DNA of 64,000 nucleotides from Bacillota bacterium (GCA_023409265.1 JAEYHZ010000037.1:186001-250000), one strand, 5' to 3'; numbered from the stretch's first letter, positions 26,229-35,408 are shown. The notes: a model not told the origin generated them from the letters alone. A program made the numbers and translations.

Positions 26229-26290
26229 CGCAAAATTAAAAGGAAATTTTCCGGTTGTAGGAAAATTTCCTTACAACAGCGGCGTTTCAC
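26223..26290. repeat. Palindromic intergenic element, copy D (inverted)
   Basis: In reverse orientation this matches copies A-C: TTATAACGC at 26223-26231, the paired arms GGAAATTTTCC and GGAAAATTTCC around GGTTGTA, a TTAC, and GCGTTTCAC at 26282-26290. Its first bases contain the stop codon of the aminotransferase gene. Confidence 0.7.
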
Positions 26291-26324
26291 TTGTGTCGCT
26301 GCATGGCAGCGGGATGGAGATTAA

Positions 26325-27152
26325 ATGTACAAATTAGTGGCAATAGATTTGGATGGCACTTTGCTGGATATGAACAAGGAGATTTCCGAAAGAAATAAAA
26401 AAGCAATTTCAATGGCAATAGAAAAGGGTACAAAGATAGTAATCTGCTCGGGAAGAGTATATACCGGAGCACGGTTGTATGCAAAGGAGATTGGTTCAAG
26501 AGATCCTATAATTGCATGTAACGGAGCTATTATCACAGAGAAAATTGACGGAAGGATTATTTATTCGGAATATCTTGATACAGAGGTATGCTTAAGAATT
26601 AATGAGATATGTCAGAAACATGGTGTTTATTATCATGTATATGCCGGTGATACAATGCTGACAGAAAAATTGGGGTTTACCTCCAAAAAGTATTTTGAAA
26701 GAAACAGGTTTCTTCCGCCTGAAGACCGGGTAGATATTGAGATAGTAGAGAACATGGAAGCCAGACTTAAAGTCATGCCGGATACAGTTCTTAAATTTGT
26801 AATTGTAAATGATGATTCCGGCCTGCTCAGAAGAGTCAGGTATGATATGGAGCAGCTTAGCGAGGTTGATGTCATGAGCTCAAACTATGACAATTTCGAG
26901 GTTATGAAAAAAGGAGTAAGTAAGGGTGCAGCTTTGGAGAAATTGTCCGGTATTCTCGGCATACCTGCAAGTCAGATGATTGCCATTGGTGATAATGAAA
27001 ATGACGTTTCAATGTTTGAATATGCCGGACTGGGAATAGCAATGGAGAATGGAGAAGCTATAGCTAAAGCAGCTGCAAAATACATAACTGCAGCAAATGA
27101 CCGGGATGGTGTGGCAGAAGCTATTGAAAAGTTTATTTTGGAAAAAAACTAG
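26325..27152 (+). CDS. Cof-type HAD-IIB family hydrolase
   Basis: This 275-residue haloacid-dehalogenase-type phosphatase starts with the nucleophile motif Ile-Asp-Leu-Asp-Gly-Thr-Leu-Leu-Asp (Asp8 and Asp10). It has a C2B cap in the middle and ends with the magnesium motif Ile-Gly-Asp-Asn-Glu-Asn-Asp. Cof-type enzymes dephosphorylate sugar phosphates, FMN or thiamine intermediates; the substrate here is unknown. The conserved Lys region is Val-Ser-Lys-Gly-Ala-Ala. The GGGATGGAG before the ATG acts as ribosome site. It stands between repeat copy D and the prfB promoter. Confidence 0.9.
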   Translation: MYKLVAIDLDGTLLDMNKEISERNKKAISMAIEKGTKIVICSGRVYTGARLYAKEIGSRDPIIACNGAIITEKIDGRIIYSEYLDTEVCLRINEICQKHGVYYHVYAGDTMLTEKLGFTSKKYFERNRFLPPEDRVDIEIVENMEARLKVMPDTVLKFVIVNDDSGLLRRVRYDMEQLSEVDVMSSNYDNFEVMKKGVSKGAALEKLSGILGIPASQMIAIGDNENDVSMFEYAGLGIAMENGEAIAKAAAKYITAANDRDGVAEAIEKFILEKN

Positions 27153-27166
27153 AGTTCGGATATAAT
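27138..27166 (+). promoter_or_regulatory. Promoter of prfB
   Basis: TTGGAA at 27138-27143 and TATAAT at 27161-27166 are spaced by 17 bases. The -35 element overlaps the last codons of the upstream phosphatase gene. Confidence 0.6.
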
Positions 27167-27253
27167 ATTAGTGTATTGAAATGAGAGGTTTCCAGAAGGA
27201 AACATGATTTTCAAGTATAATTTATAAAACTTATTTATGAGAGGGATGATTAA

Positions 27254-28376
27254 ATGCTTGAGCTGGAACAATACAAGCTTGAACTTCAAGGCTTGAAAAG
27301 CAATTTAGAGGAAATGAGGGCTTCACTTTGACATCGCCAGACTGAGTGATGAGATAATGGAGCTTGAACACAAGGCATCTGAACCTGAATTCTGGAACGA
27401 TATGGAGAATTCACAAAAGATACTTCAGAGAACAAAAAATCTTAAGTCAAAGATAGAAAGGTTTACCAACCTTACTTCTCTTTGGGATGACCTGACCACC
27501 CTTGCCGAACTTGGTCTGGAGGAGCAGGATGAAAGTGTAATACCGGAAGTAGGTGAAGGTCTTGAAAAGCTTCAGAAAAATCTTGAAGCACTGAGATTGG
27601 AAACTCTTCTGACAGGGCCTTACGATAAAAACAATGCAATACTGACTCTCCACGCCGGTGCCGGCGGAACAGAAGCCCAGGACTGGGTTGAAATGCTTTT
27701 GCGCATGTTCACCAGGTGGGGAGAAGCCAAGGGCTATGAAGTTAAAATACTTGACTTGCTCGACGGAGATGAAGCAGGAATAAAAAGTGTAACCTTCCAG
27801 GTGATTGGTGAAAACGCTTATGGGTATCTGAAATCTGAAAAGGGAGTACACCGTCTGGTCAGAATTTCTCCATTTGATGCCTCGGGCAGAAGACATACCT
27901 CCTTTGCGTCACTGGATGTTATGCCTGAACTGGATGATACCATCGAAATAAATATCAATCCTGATGACTTGAGGATTGACACATACAGGGCATCCGGAGC
28001 CGGTGGACAGCATATCAATAAAACTGATTCTGCAATCAGAATAACGCATATACCTACCGGAGTTGTAGTTGCCTGTCAAACAGAACGATCACAGTTCCAG
28101 AACAAGGATACTGCTATGAAAATGTTGAAAGCCAAGCTCTTTGAATTGAAGGAACGTGAACAGAAGGAAAAGATCGAGGATTTAAAAGGTGTACAGATGG
28201 ATATAGCATGGGGAAGCCAGATTCGTTCCTATGTTTTCTGCCCATATACACTGGTAAAGGACCATCGCACAAATTATGAAGAAGGTAATGTGAACGGAGT
28301 TATGGACGGTAATCTGGACGGTTTTATAAATGCTTTTCTTTCAATGGAAAAATCTCAGGACAATCCGGAAAAATAA
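27254..28376 (+). CDS. prfB: Peptide chain release factor 2, with programmed +1 frameshift
   Basis: RF2 releases finished peptides at UGA and UAA codons. Translation starts at ATG 27254, runs 25 codons to CTT, and meets an in-frame TGA at 27329-27331 followed by C. The +1 shift on CTT-TGA-C enters the long frame at 27330 and gives about 373 residues, the usual RF2 length. An upstream AGGG (27317-27320) supplies the Shine-Dalgarno-like stimulator. The protein shows the stop-codon-reading Ser-Pro-Phe motif and the catalytic Gly-Gly-Gln near residue 252. RF2 limits its own level, because scarce RF2 lets more ribosomes shift. This break is regulatory and not a defect. Confidence 0.95.
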
Positions 28377-28453
28377 TAGCATTATTGTTAAAATCGGGTC
28401 TTTATATACACCCTATTATTTTAATGCGTGCAGGCATGCAGGGAGAGATTGCA

Positions 28454-29200
28454 ATGAATTCTGAAGAATTAAAAGCTTTACTCGAAGGAGTAAAAAACGG
28501 ATCAGTTGAGATTGATCAGGCTTTCAAGGAAATAAAAGCTCTGCCTTATGAAGATCTGGGCTTTGCAAAAATAGACCATCACCGGAGTATCAGAGTCGGC
28601 TATCCCGAGGTTGTGTACTGTGAAGGAAAGACCAGCCGGCAGATAGTTGAAATAGTAAAGCGGTTGATGGAAAAGAACAATAATATTCTGGCTACAAGGG
28701 CTTCGAAAGAAGACTTTGCAGCTGTGAGTGAGGTGATTGCAGAGGCTGAGTACCATGAAGCTGCCAGAGTTATTGTTGTTAAAAGAAAAGAGATAATTGT
28801 AACTGAGAAACTGATTACGGTCATAACAGCAGGTACATCTGATATACCCGTGGCAGAGGAAGCTGCAATTACTGCTGAAGTGTTAGGCAATAGAGTTAAC
28901 CGGATATACGATGTGGGAGTTGCAGGTATTCACAGGCTGCTGTCAAAAATGGATGCTATTTCCCAGGCAAATGTAATAATTGTAGTTGCTGGAATGGAAG
29001 GCGCCCTGGCAAGCGTTGTAGGCGGCCTGGTTGACAAACCTGTAATAGCTGTTCCGACAAGTGTAGGCTACGGGGCAAACTTCGGTGGTTTGGCTGCACT
29101 TCTGACCATGCTCAACAGCTGCGCCAGCGGTATCGGTGTTGTCAATATCGATAATGGCTTCGGAGCAGGCTACCTGGCTAGTAATATTAACAAATTGTAA
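28454..29200 (+). CDS. larB: Nickel-pincer cofactor biosynthesis protein LarB
   Basis: LarB carboxylates and hydrolyses nicotinic acid adenine dinucleotide to start the nickel-pincer nucleotide cofactor used by lactate racemase LarA and its relatives. The 248-residue protein has an AIR-carboxylase-like C-terminal half with Thr-Ala-Gly-Thr-Ser-Asp-Ile-Pro-Val-Ala-Glu-Glu-Ala, Gly-Met-Glu-Gly-Ala-Leu, and Pro-Thr-Ser-Val-Gly-Tyr-Gly. I start at the ATG at 28454 with GGGAGAG upstream; the frame is open from 28385 but without a site. larC follows in the same direction. larA and larE are not in this window. Confidence 0.92.
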   Translation: MNSEELKALLEGVKNGSVEIDQAFKEIKALPYEDLGFAKIDHHRSIRVGYPEVVYCEGKTSRQIVEIVKRLMEKNNNILATRASKEDFAAVSEVIAEAEYHEAARVIVVKRKEIIVTEKLITVITAGTSDIPVAEEAAITAEVLGNRVNRIYDVGVAGIHRLLSKMDAISQANVIIVVAGMEGALASVVGGLVDKPVIAVPTSVGYGANFGGLAALLTMLNSCASGIGVVNIDNGFGAGYLASNINKL

Positions 29201-29351
29201 TTTATATGCTTTTATTTGGCGGATATGAGATATGGGACCGACGTATATTATAAACTAAATTTATTTTTTATATAATGTTTTGTTGGGTATATATGAGTTA
29301 GTAACTAATAAAACTAAAATAAAAGCACTTTTATGAAACACGGAGGAGTAA

Positions 29352-30830
29352 ATGCGAGTTTTATATTTTGATTGTTTTTCAGGAATAAGCGGAGATATGA
29401 CTTTGGGTGCGCTGCTGGATTTAGGACTGGATCACGGCGCCTTTCTTAAAGAGCTGGACAAACTTAATGTGGACGGTTACTCCATTGAGATAAAAAAAGT
29501 AGTGAAGAATGGCTTAACAGGTACAGATGTTAATGTAATCCTGCAGAATGACCATAGTTCTCATGAGCAAAACCATTCACAGCCTGAATCCCTTGGTCAT
29601 CCAGAACAGCACCAGCATCATGACGGCCATGGTGATAAAATTGAGCATAACGGTGAGAAAGCTCCCAGCCATGACTTCGGCAGCCATGGCCACGACCATA
29701 GTCATCAACACGACCATAACCATAACCACGATGACCATGGGGATGTTCAGCATCATGGTCATAATCATGAACATGATCAGGGGAACGAGCATCAGCATAG
29801 CCATGAGCACCATCACGGACATAGTCATGAACATTCCCACCAGGAAAGAAATCTTGCAGACATTGAGAATATTATTAACAAAAGCGGCTTGAAACCTGGT
29901 GTCAAGGCTATGAGTACCAGAATATTCAGGGAAATTGCCCGCGCTGAGGCAAAGGTGCATGGCAAGAATATTAACGAGGTACATTTCCACGAGGTTGGTG
30001 CAATTGATTCTATCGTGGATATTGTCGGTGCCTGTATTTGCATTGATATGCTGGGTGTTGAGAGAATATATGCTTCGGAGCTTCATGAAGGGAAGGGCTT
30101 TGTAAGGTGCGCTCATGGACTTTTGCCTGTACCTGTACCTGCAGTTATGGAAATGCTGTGCAACAGTAAAATTCCTTTGATAACAGAGGACATTCCTTTT
30201 GAATTGGTTACTCCTACCGGAATAGGTATTCTTAAAATGACCTGCTCATCCTTTGGTAAAATGCCGCCCATGTCCATTGAAAAATCAGGTTATGGAATGG
30301 GCAAAAGAGAAACAGGCAGGTTTAATGCATTAAGAGCTGTCGTAGGTTCTCTTTATGAACAGGATGTTGTCCCAAATGATGAGATTTCCATCCTTGAAAC
30401 AAATATTGACAATATGTCACCCGAGATACTGGGGTATACCATGGAAAAGCTTCTGGATAATGGAGCGCTGGATGTGTACTATACACCGATTTATATGAAA
30501 AAAAGCAGACCTTCTGTAATGCTGTCAGTACTGGCGAAGTGTGAGGATGAAAAGAAGTTTTCCGATTTGATATTAAGAGAAACCTCAACTCTGGGAATCA
30601 GGGTGAACAGATCAGCCCGTTATTGCATGAACAGGGAGCTTGTAAAGGTAAATACCATGTATGGAGACGTTAGAGTAAAAATCGCCAGTATTGGCGATAT
30701 ACATAAATTTGCTCCGGAATATGAGGACTGTAAAAGTATTGCTGTAAAAACCGGATTGCCTATTACAAAAGTGTATGAAATGGTAAACGAAACTTACAGG
30801 CAGGAAGGTAACTGCATTGCTGTACAATAA
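29352..30830 (+). CDS. larC: Nickel insertion protein LarC with large His-rich insert
   Basis: LarC is a CTP-dependent nickel insertase (cyclometallase) that places nickel into the pincer nucleotide. The 492-residue protein has the N-terminal Tyr-Phe-Asp-Cys-Phe-Ser-Gly-Ile-Ser-Gly-Asp-Met motif and the His-Phe-His-Glu-Val-Gly-Ala-Ile-Asp-Ser segment. Between them, at about residues 68-164, lies an insert with about 34 histidines, far longer than a minimal linker and probably a nickel store or relay. In Lactiplantibacillus larC is split into two frames joined by a frameshift; here it is one continuous frame. CGGAGGAG precedes the ATG. Confidence 0.92.
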   Translation: MRVLYFDCFSGISGDMTLGALLDLGLDHGAFLKELDKLNVDGYSIEIKKVVKNGLTGTDVNVILQNDHSSHEQNHSQPESLGHPEQHQHHDGHGDKIEHNGEKAPSHDFGSHGHDHSHQHDHNHNHDDHGDVQHHGHNHEHDQGNEHQHSHEHHHGHSHEHSHQERNLADIENIINKSGLKPGVKAMSTRIFREIARAEAKVHGKNINEVHFHEVGAIDSIVDIVGACICIDMLGVERIYASELHEGKGFVRCAHGLLPVPVPAVMEMLCNSKIPLITEDIPFELVTPTGIGILKMTCSSFGKMPPMSIEKSGYGMGKRETGRFNALRAVVGSLYEQDVVPNDEISILETNIDNMSPEILGYTMEKLLDNGALDVYYTPIYMKKSRPSVMLSVLAKCEDEKKFSDLILRETSTLGIRVNRSARYCMNRELVKVNTMYGDVRVKIASIGDIHKFAPEYEDCKSIAVKTGLPITKVYEMVNETYRQEGNCIAVQ

Positions 30831-31761
30831 ATTTTCTCAATACCTGAAAAACAAATACGGAGCCAAGGTATACAAACTGCCTCTTAATTTACCTGTTACC
30901 TGTCCCAACAGAGACGGAAATGTAAGCTCAAAGGGCTGTATTTTCTGTGGAGAAGAGGGCGCAGGCTTTGAAAATCTTTCCTGTGAGATTACGGTTGCAG
31001 AGCAGCTCAGTCATAACGCCAGATACATTGGAAAGCACTATGGCAGTGAAAAGTTTATTGCTTACTTTCAAAACTATTCAAATACTTATCTTCCATATGA
31101 GTTATTTGTTAAGAATATATCCGAAGCCTGTTCAGAGGGTATTGTTGCAATTTATATATCCACCAGGCCTGACTGTATTGCCGACAGGTATATGGAATAT
31201 CTGGCTCAACTCAAAAGGGAAAAAGGCATAGATATTGTAATAGAACTGGGCTTGCAGACGGTTAATTATCATTCACTTAAAACACTGAACAGAGGACACA
31301 CTCTTGCGGAGTTTATTGATGCTGTAATAAGGATCAGAAAATATGAACTTGAAGCTTGTGCCCATTATATAACCGATCTTCCCATGGATAATATTGATGA
31401 TGTTATAGAAGGTGCCAAAATTATCTCAGCACTGGGCGTGTCCCAGGTAAAATGTCACTCTCTGTTTATTCTTAAGGATACCGAGCTTGGCAGAATGTTT
31501 TCCGACCGTGAATTGAATCCTGTTTCCATGGAAGAGTTTGTTGACCGAACAATAGCATTTCTGGAGTATTTGAATCCCGATATTGTAGTACAGAGGCTAA
31601 TTGGCAGAGCCCCGGCAGAAAGAACACTCTTCTGCAACTGGAGTACCAGCTGGTGGAAGCTTCAGGATATGATTGAGGCTAAAATGACTGAAATAAATAC
31701 CTTTCAGGGCAGATGCTTCAATTATCTGAATGGAGAAGCAAGACTGGGGAAGTTCAGATAA
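30817..31761 (+). CDS. Radical SAM protein, TIGR01212 family (YtqA-like)
   Basis: This 314-residue radical SAM protein carries the cluster-binding motif in the form Cys-Pro-Asn-Arg-Asp-Gly, then Gly-Cys-Ile-Phe-Cys-Gly, near residues 28-50. This spacing is typical of the TIGR01212/YtqA group, whose members are linked to tRNA modification. Glu-Leu-Gly-Leu-Gln-Thr and His-Tyr-Ile-Thr-Asp-Leu-Pro are family strands. Translation likely begins at TTG 30817, with AGGAAGG 7 bases upstream. This overlaps the larC stop by 14 bases and couples the genes. Whether it shares a pathway with larBC is unknown. Confidence 0.82.
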   Translation: MLYNKFSQYLKNKYGAKVYKLPLNLPVTCPNRDGNVSSKGCIFCGEEGAGFENLSCEITVAEQLSHNARYIGKHYGSEKFIAYFQNYSNTYLPYELFVKNISEACSEGIVAIYISTRPDCIADRYMEYLAQLKREKGIDIVIELGLQTVNYHSLKTLNRGHTLAEFIDAVIRIRKYELEACAHYITDLPMDNIDDVIEGAKIISALGVSQVKCHSLFILKDTELGRMFSDRELNPVSMEEFVDRTIAFLEYLNPDIVVQRLIGRAPAERTLFCNWSTSWWKLQDMIEAKMTEINTFQGRCFNYLNGEARLGKFR

Positions 31762-31791
31762 ATTGATTAGTTAATGTTTATTTCAGAAGAA

Positions 31792-31829
31792 GGGTAGTAT
31801 GAGGATGATAAGAGCTCATACTACCCTGT
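31792..31829 (+). terminator. Terminator of the larB-larC-radical SAM transcript
   Basis: A perfect 12-bp stem, GGGTAGTATGAG with CTCATACTACCC, is followed by TGTTTAAT. Confidence 0.75.
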
Positions 31830-31903
31830 TTAATACCTGAAGCGTGGTTCAACAAGGCAGATTTGTCTTCAAGCACACCATGGATATTCTTACTCCCTGA
31901 AAA

Positions 31904-32389
31904 TCAGAGCGGCACCGCAGCTTTTCTCAACTGTTTTTTGAAAATGACACCAAAAAGAAATCTTACAAGAGGCTGTATGAAAAACAACTGGGAGAAAAAA
32001 GCGAAGGGAAAATTAAAGACTATTTTCTGCATCCACTGTGCAACGAACTCCGCAGTAATGCCGTCATACAGAATTGTTGCTACAAAGCTCATCATTGGAC
32101 ACATTAAGCTTACTGTTGCACATATGATGGCTGTTGTAACAACATATGGCTTGTCTTCTCCGGGATTTACCATGCTGAAAGCAATTTTTAACGATAACGG
32201 GCCTGCAATTAACATCTGCAGTAGAAATGCAAATACAAATTCAATTGCAACTACTCTGGGGGCGGCTATAAATACCTGATTGGACATACCCCCCATCTCA
32301 AGTGCACGGTTGTAAAACACGAATAAATGTACCGTAATTATTACTGAAAGAAAAGCAAATACTATTCTTTGAAAAAATGTTTTTGGCAT
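31904..32389 (-). CDS. DUF2798 domain membrane protein
   Basis: This small integral membrane protein of 161 residues has four hydrophobic helices arranged as two similar halves, each with a Phe-hydrophobic-Val/Ile core, as in DUF2798 proteins. The function is unknown. The start is the ATG at 32389, with AAAGGA upstream on the minus strand; the frame is open further to 32455, but that extension is unusually Cys- and Lys-rich and lacks a site. The terminator at 32443-32505 lies just upstream, so it is probably expressed separately from the acetyltransferase gene at 32627-33406. Confidence 0.75.
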   Translation of the reverse strand: MPKTFFQRIVFAFLSVIITVHLFVFYNRALEMGGMSNQVFIAAPRVVAIEFVFAFLLQMLIAGPLSLKIAFSMVNPGEDKPYVVTTAIICATVSLMCPMMSFVATILYDGITAEFVAQWMQKIVFNFPFAFFSQLFFIQPLVRFLFGVIFKKQLRKAAVPL

Positions 32390-32442
32390 ATAAGATACCG
32401 ATCCTTTCTTTAAGTGAAATAACCTCTGCCTTTTTTGGCAAC

Positions 32443-32505
32443 AAAAAAGACACATTCAGCTCTTTGTACCGTAATCAGATTTACGTGCAAAGCACCACAT
32501 GTGTC
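32443..32505 (-). terminator. Minus-strand terminator or attenuator before the DUF2798 gene
   Basis: Read on the minus strand, GACACAT and ATGTGTC close a structure that contains a second stem (CTTTG..ACGTAAA against TTACGGTACAAAG), followed by six T residues. It lies about 120 bases past the acetyltransferase stop and about 55 before the DUF2798 start, so it may either end the first transcript or attenuate the second. Confidence 0.65.
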
Positions 32506-32626
32506 GTTTCTTTGAATTAATATTCAGTTGCTGATATACTTTACCATATTCTTTGTTAAAGGTCAAGTGTTCAATACTAGAAATCATCTAACAACTTCTA
32601 TGCTCCAGATCAAAAAAGCAGTTGAA

Positions 32627-33406
32627 CTATAAAGAGTTTAGGAGAAAATGATCTATTCTTAAAAATTGTTTCATTTTCAGGGTCTCGGCAAGATTTCTTG
32701 ATTTTATATTATCCACTCTGGCTTCATACCTTGGGATTAAGCCTTTCTTAAGTAAATAATTTAATGCAGAGGTTACAACAACTCTGGCGTAGCCCTTATT
32801 CCGCTCTGTTTCTGCAGTATGAACGCCGGCAACTTCCCATACGTTCTGATAATTCTGATAGACAAAGCAGATACTCTTAATCACTCCAGCCTCAATATAC
32901 CCAAACCAAACTGAGCCGTTAGAAAAATACTTTTTTAAATCATAACGGGTGTAACCGTTTTTTGATATCATTGCAATTGCTTCGCCAGTCAGGTGGCATA
33001 CACCTTTAATACCGGTATCCCTGTAACATTCATCCATATCTGAGCAGGTATATGAAATATACGAATGCCCTGCTTTAATATCAAATCTGGATTTAAACCC
33101 TGATAAATCCAGATATCCGTTACTTCTCAAAACATAGTTGTTCTCAGGCAGCTTACGTAATAGTTCATATTTTAAACTATCAGAGGTACCATTAATAAAT
33201 AATGCCTGTTTACAATGGGGATAGTTTGCAGTATCATATGACAGGGACTCGGTAGGGATACTTGCCAGTAGAGCCCAACTAGACGAATCCTCCATGAAAT
33301 CTATTTTTACTATGTCCCTGTATAATGAGAGATATTTAAGAGTGGTCAAATTTCTCAAGCTATCACTCTTTAGGCATTCTATGGATTTTAAGTACAAAGA
33401 ATTCAA
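32627..33406 (-). CDS. GNAT family acetyltransferase (FR47-like C-terminal domain)
   Basis: This 259-residue protein has an unrecognised N-terminal half and a C-terminal GNAT domain. Its acetyl-CoA loop is Thr-Glu-Arg-Asn-Lys-Gly-Tyr-Ala-Arg at about residues 206-214, preceded by Val-Ala-Gly-Val-His-Thr. The C-terminal Arg-Val-Asp-Asn-x-x-Ser-Arg-Asn-Leu segment is also typical. The start is TTG 33406 with GGGAGGA at proper distance. It lies downstream of the transglutaminase-aminotransferase gene on the same strand, separated by 150 bases containing an AT-rich hairpin, so co-transcription is possible but not shown. Confidence 0.78.
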   Translation of the reverse strand: MNSLYLKSIECLKSDSLRNLTTLKYLSLYRDIVKIDFMEDSSSWALLASIPTESLSYDTANYPHCKQALFINGTSDSLKYELLRKLPENNYVLRSNGYLDLSGFKSRFDIKAGHSYISYTCSDMDECYRDTGIKGVCHLTGEAIAMISKNGYTRYDLKKYFSNGSVWFGYIEAGVIKSICFVYQNYQNVWEVAGVHTAETERNKGYARVVVTSALNYLLKKGLIPRYEARVDNIKSRNLAETLKMKQFLRIDHFLLNSL

Positions 33407-33486
33407 TACAATTCCTCCCTAAAACAAATATTAACCAACTAAAAATAAATTATAATTTATTATTGACAAGTATGTAATAGCAGGCC

Positions 33487-33523
33487 TGATAAATTAACCA
33501 ACCTACAGCCTGTTAATTTATCA
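33487..33523. repeat. Perfect 12-bp inverted repeat
   Basis: TGATAAATTAAC at 33487-33498 pairs with GTTAATTTATCA at 33512-33523. There is no T run on the minus strand after it, so it is a weak terminator candidate and might be a protein-binding site ahead of the acetyltransferase gene. Confidence 0.5.
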
Positions 33524-33557
33524 AAAATACCTTGGTTATTTAGCCGGCTTATTTAAA

Positions 33558-35408
33558 CTAATCCTTATCCAGAACTTTACCTAAAATAAATATCATTTCA
33601 TCAATTTCAGCTTTTTCTACAATCAATGGCGGCATTAATCTTATTGTAGAAGGCTGAGGGGAATTAATTGCCAGACCGCCTGCCAGACATCTTGCAACCA
33701 CTTCGGCCGCAACAGGGGATGCCAGATCAAAAGCTGCTAACAGTCCCATTCCTCGAATATTTGAAAGGTTGTACTTTTCCTTTAGGCTATTAAGCTTTTC
33801 AACTAAATAATTACCCATTTTTTCAGCATGGCCAGGGATTGCTTTTTCTATTATCTCACTTACAACTGCAAAGCCTACAGCCATTGCAAGCGGTTGGCCG
33901 GAGTAAGAACCGCCCTGGTCACCGGGATCAAATATGTCAAACTGCTTTTTTGTCAGCATGGCCGAAAGTGGAAAACCACCTCCTATTCCTTTGGCAAGGG
34001 TCATAATGTCGGGCTCCACTCCATAATGCTGGTAAGCAAAAAGTTTACCTGTCCTTCCGATACCTGTCTGAATTTCATCAAAAATCAATAAGATATTGTT
34101 TTCGTCGCAAAGCTTTCTAAGTTCACTGATATAATTCAGTTCTGCAATATTTACACCGCCTTCTCCCTGAATGGGCTCCAGCATTATTGCACAGGTATTT
34201 TCAGTGATAGCGCTTTTTACAGCCTCAATATCGTTAAAGGGGACATGCAGAAAACCTGAAACCTTCGGGGCGAATAATGGCTCCCAGTGCTTTTTACCGG
34301 TTGCTGACATAGTGGCAAGGGTACGGCCGTGAAAGCTATTTACTGTTGTAATTATTTCGTGTGCTCCTGATTTAAATTTGGAACCAAACTTCCTGGACAG
34401 CTTTATTGCACCCTCATTGGCCTCTGCACCGCTGCTGGCAAAGAAAACCTTATGAAAGCAGGAATTTTGAGTAAGGAGCCGGGCAAATTTCAGCATTTGG
34501 GTATTATAGAAGGAAGGGCTGCAGTTGAGCAAGGTTGAGGACTGCTTTACCAGAGCTTCAGTAATAACATTTGGGCTATGTCCAAGACAGTTTACCGCCC
34601 AGCCGCCTACAAAATCCAGATACTTCTTTCCTTCGGTGTCCCACATGTACATGCCCCTACCTTTTTCCATAACAACCTCCGGCCTGTTGGCCGTAAAGAG
34701 TATTGCTTCCTTATCAAGAATATAGGAGGGCAGATTATCCTTCAACTGCCGGGCGTTATGAGAGGTGTAAAGAGCATGAGCAACGCTGGGGGGTGTTGAG
34801 CTGTATATAACCGGACTATCCTCTTCATCATAGTGCGGATGGATAGAAAAGGCCAATTGCTCATGAGCCAGGCTGAATTGGGCGTTTATGCTGTTTGTAT
34901 TGCCGCGGGCATCCATTCTAATCCATTTATTCAGTGATTTCAGATACACGGTATTTACTGCGTGAAGGACAAGTCTTTTGCCCTGCGGTATTTTACCGGG
35001 GGTAGCTTGCTGCCCGGGCCCTGGAGATAAACCTGATATGCCTGATAGTTCCTGGAAGTTTTCAACGGCTGGTGTGTCCAGGCATATACGCTGATAGCAG
35101 ATTCCTGCCGGAATGCCTGCATATCTGAGTAAGGCTGCCAGAAGATGTGCCTTTGCATAACAAATTCCGTGCCCCAGCTTTATGACATCGCTGGCAGAAC
35201 AGGCTACTTCTATTCCATCAATATCAAATGTGTGGGGAAAATTATCTCGAACATATTCATAAGCTTTTTTAGCTGCAGAGATTTCATCCATTTCAGAAAG
35301 CTCTAATTTTTCTGCAAGGCTTGAAACCAAATTGTTAGTAAAATCAATTAGTGAATCAGCTTTTACGTATTGTTGCAGATTGTCTTTTTGTATAAGAATT
35401 TTGTTCAT
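33558..35408 (-). CDS. Transglutaminase-like domain fused to class III (ArgD-like) aminotransferase
   Basis: One unbroken frame of 616 residues joins two enzymes. Residues about 25-175 form a transglutaminase-like domain with the full catalytic set: Cys83 in Gly-Ile-Cys-Tyr-Ala-Lys-Ala, His149 in Val-Leu-His-Ala-Val, and Asp166 in Arg-Met-Asp-Ala-Arg-Gly-Asn. Residues about 225-612 form a class III aminotransferase of the acetylornithine/ornithine type, with Ser-Ser-Gly-Ala-Glu-Ala-Asn-Glu (325-332), Phe-Asp-Glu-Ile-Gln-Thr-Gly (443-449) and PLP Lys473 in Leu-Ala-Lys-Gly-Ile-Gly-Gly-Gly. No arginine-biosynthesis genes are adjacent, so it is probably not ArgD. A GGAGG site precedes the ATG. 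The reaction is unknown; release and transamination of an amine from an amide is one idea. Confidence 0.88.
   Translation of the reverse strand: MNKILIQKDNLQQYVKADSLIDFTNNLVSSLAEKLELSEMDEISAAKKAYEYVRDNFPHTFDIDGIEVACSASDVIKLGHGICYAKAHLLAALLRYAGIPAGICYQRICLDTPAVENFQELSGISGLSPGPGQQATPGKIPQGKRLVLHAVNTVYLKSLNKWIRMDARGNTNSINAQFSLAHEQLAFSIHPHYDEEDSPVIYSSTPPSVAHALYTSHNARQLKDNLPSYILDKEAILFTANRPEVVMEKGRGMYMWDTEGKKYLDFVGGWAVNCLGHSPNVITEALVKQSSTLLNCSPSFYNTQMLKFARLLTQNSCFHKVFFASSGAEANEGAIKLSRKFGSKFKSGAHEIITTVNSFHGRTLATMSATGKKHWEPLFAPKVSGFLHVPFNDIEAVKSAITENTCAIMLEPIQGEGGVNIAELNYISELRKLCDENNILLIFDEIQTGIGRTGKLFAYQHYGVEPDIMTLAKGIGGGFPLSAMLTKKQFDIFDPGDQGGSYSGQPLAMAVGFAVVSEIIEKAIPGHAEKMGNYLVEKLNSLKEKYNLSNIRGMGLLAAFDLASPVAAEVVARCLAGGLAINSPQPSTIRLMPPLIVEKAEIDEMIFILGKVLDKD

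Noticed and set aside
29577..30116. Long minus-strand open frame opposite larC
   Set aside because: It is a Met/Val-rich shadow of the CAT/CAC-rich histidine insert on the plus strand and has no ribosome site.
33487..33523. Terminator after the transglutaminase-aminotransferase gene
   Set aside because: The inverted repeat is perfect, but the stem is AT-rich and no T run follows on the minus strand, so it is listed only as an inverted repeat.
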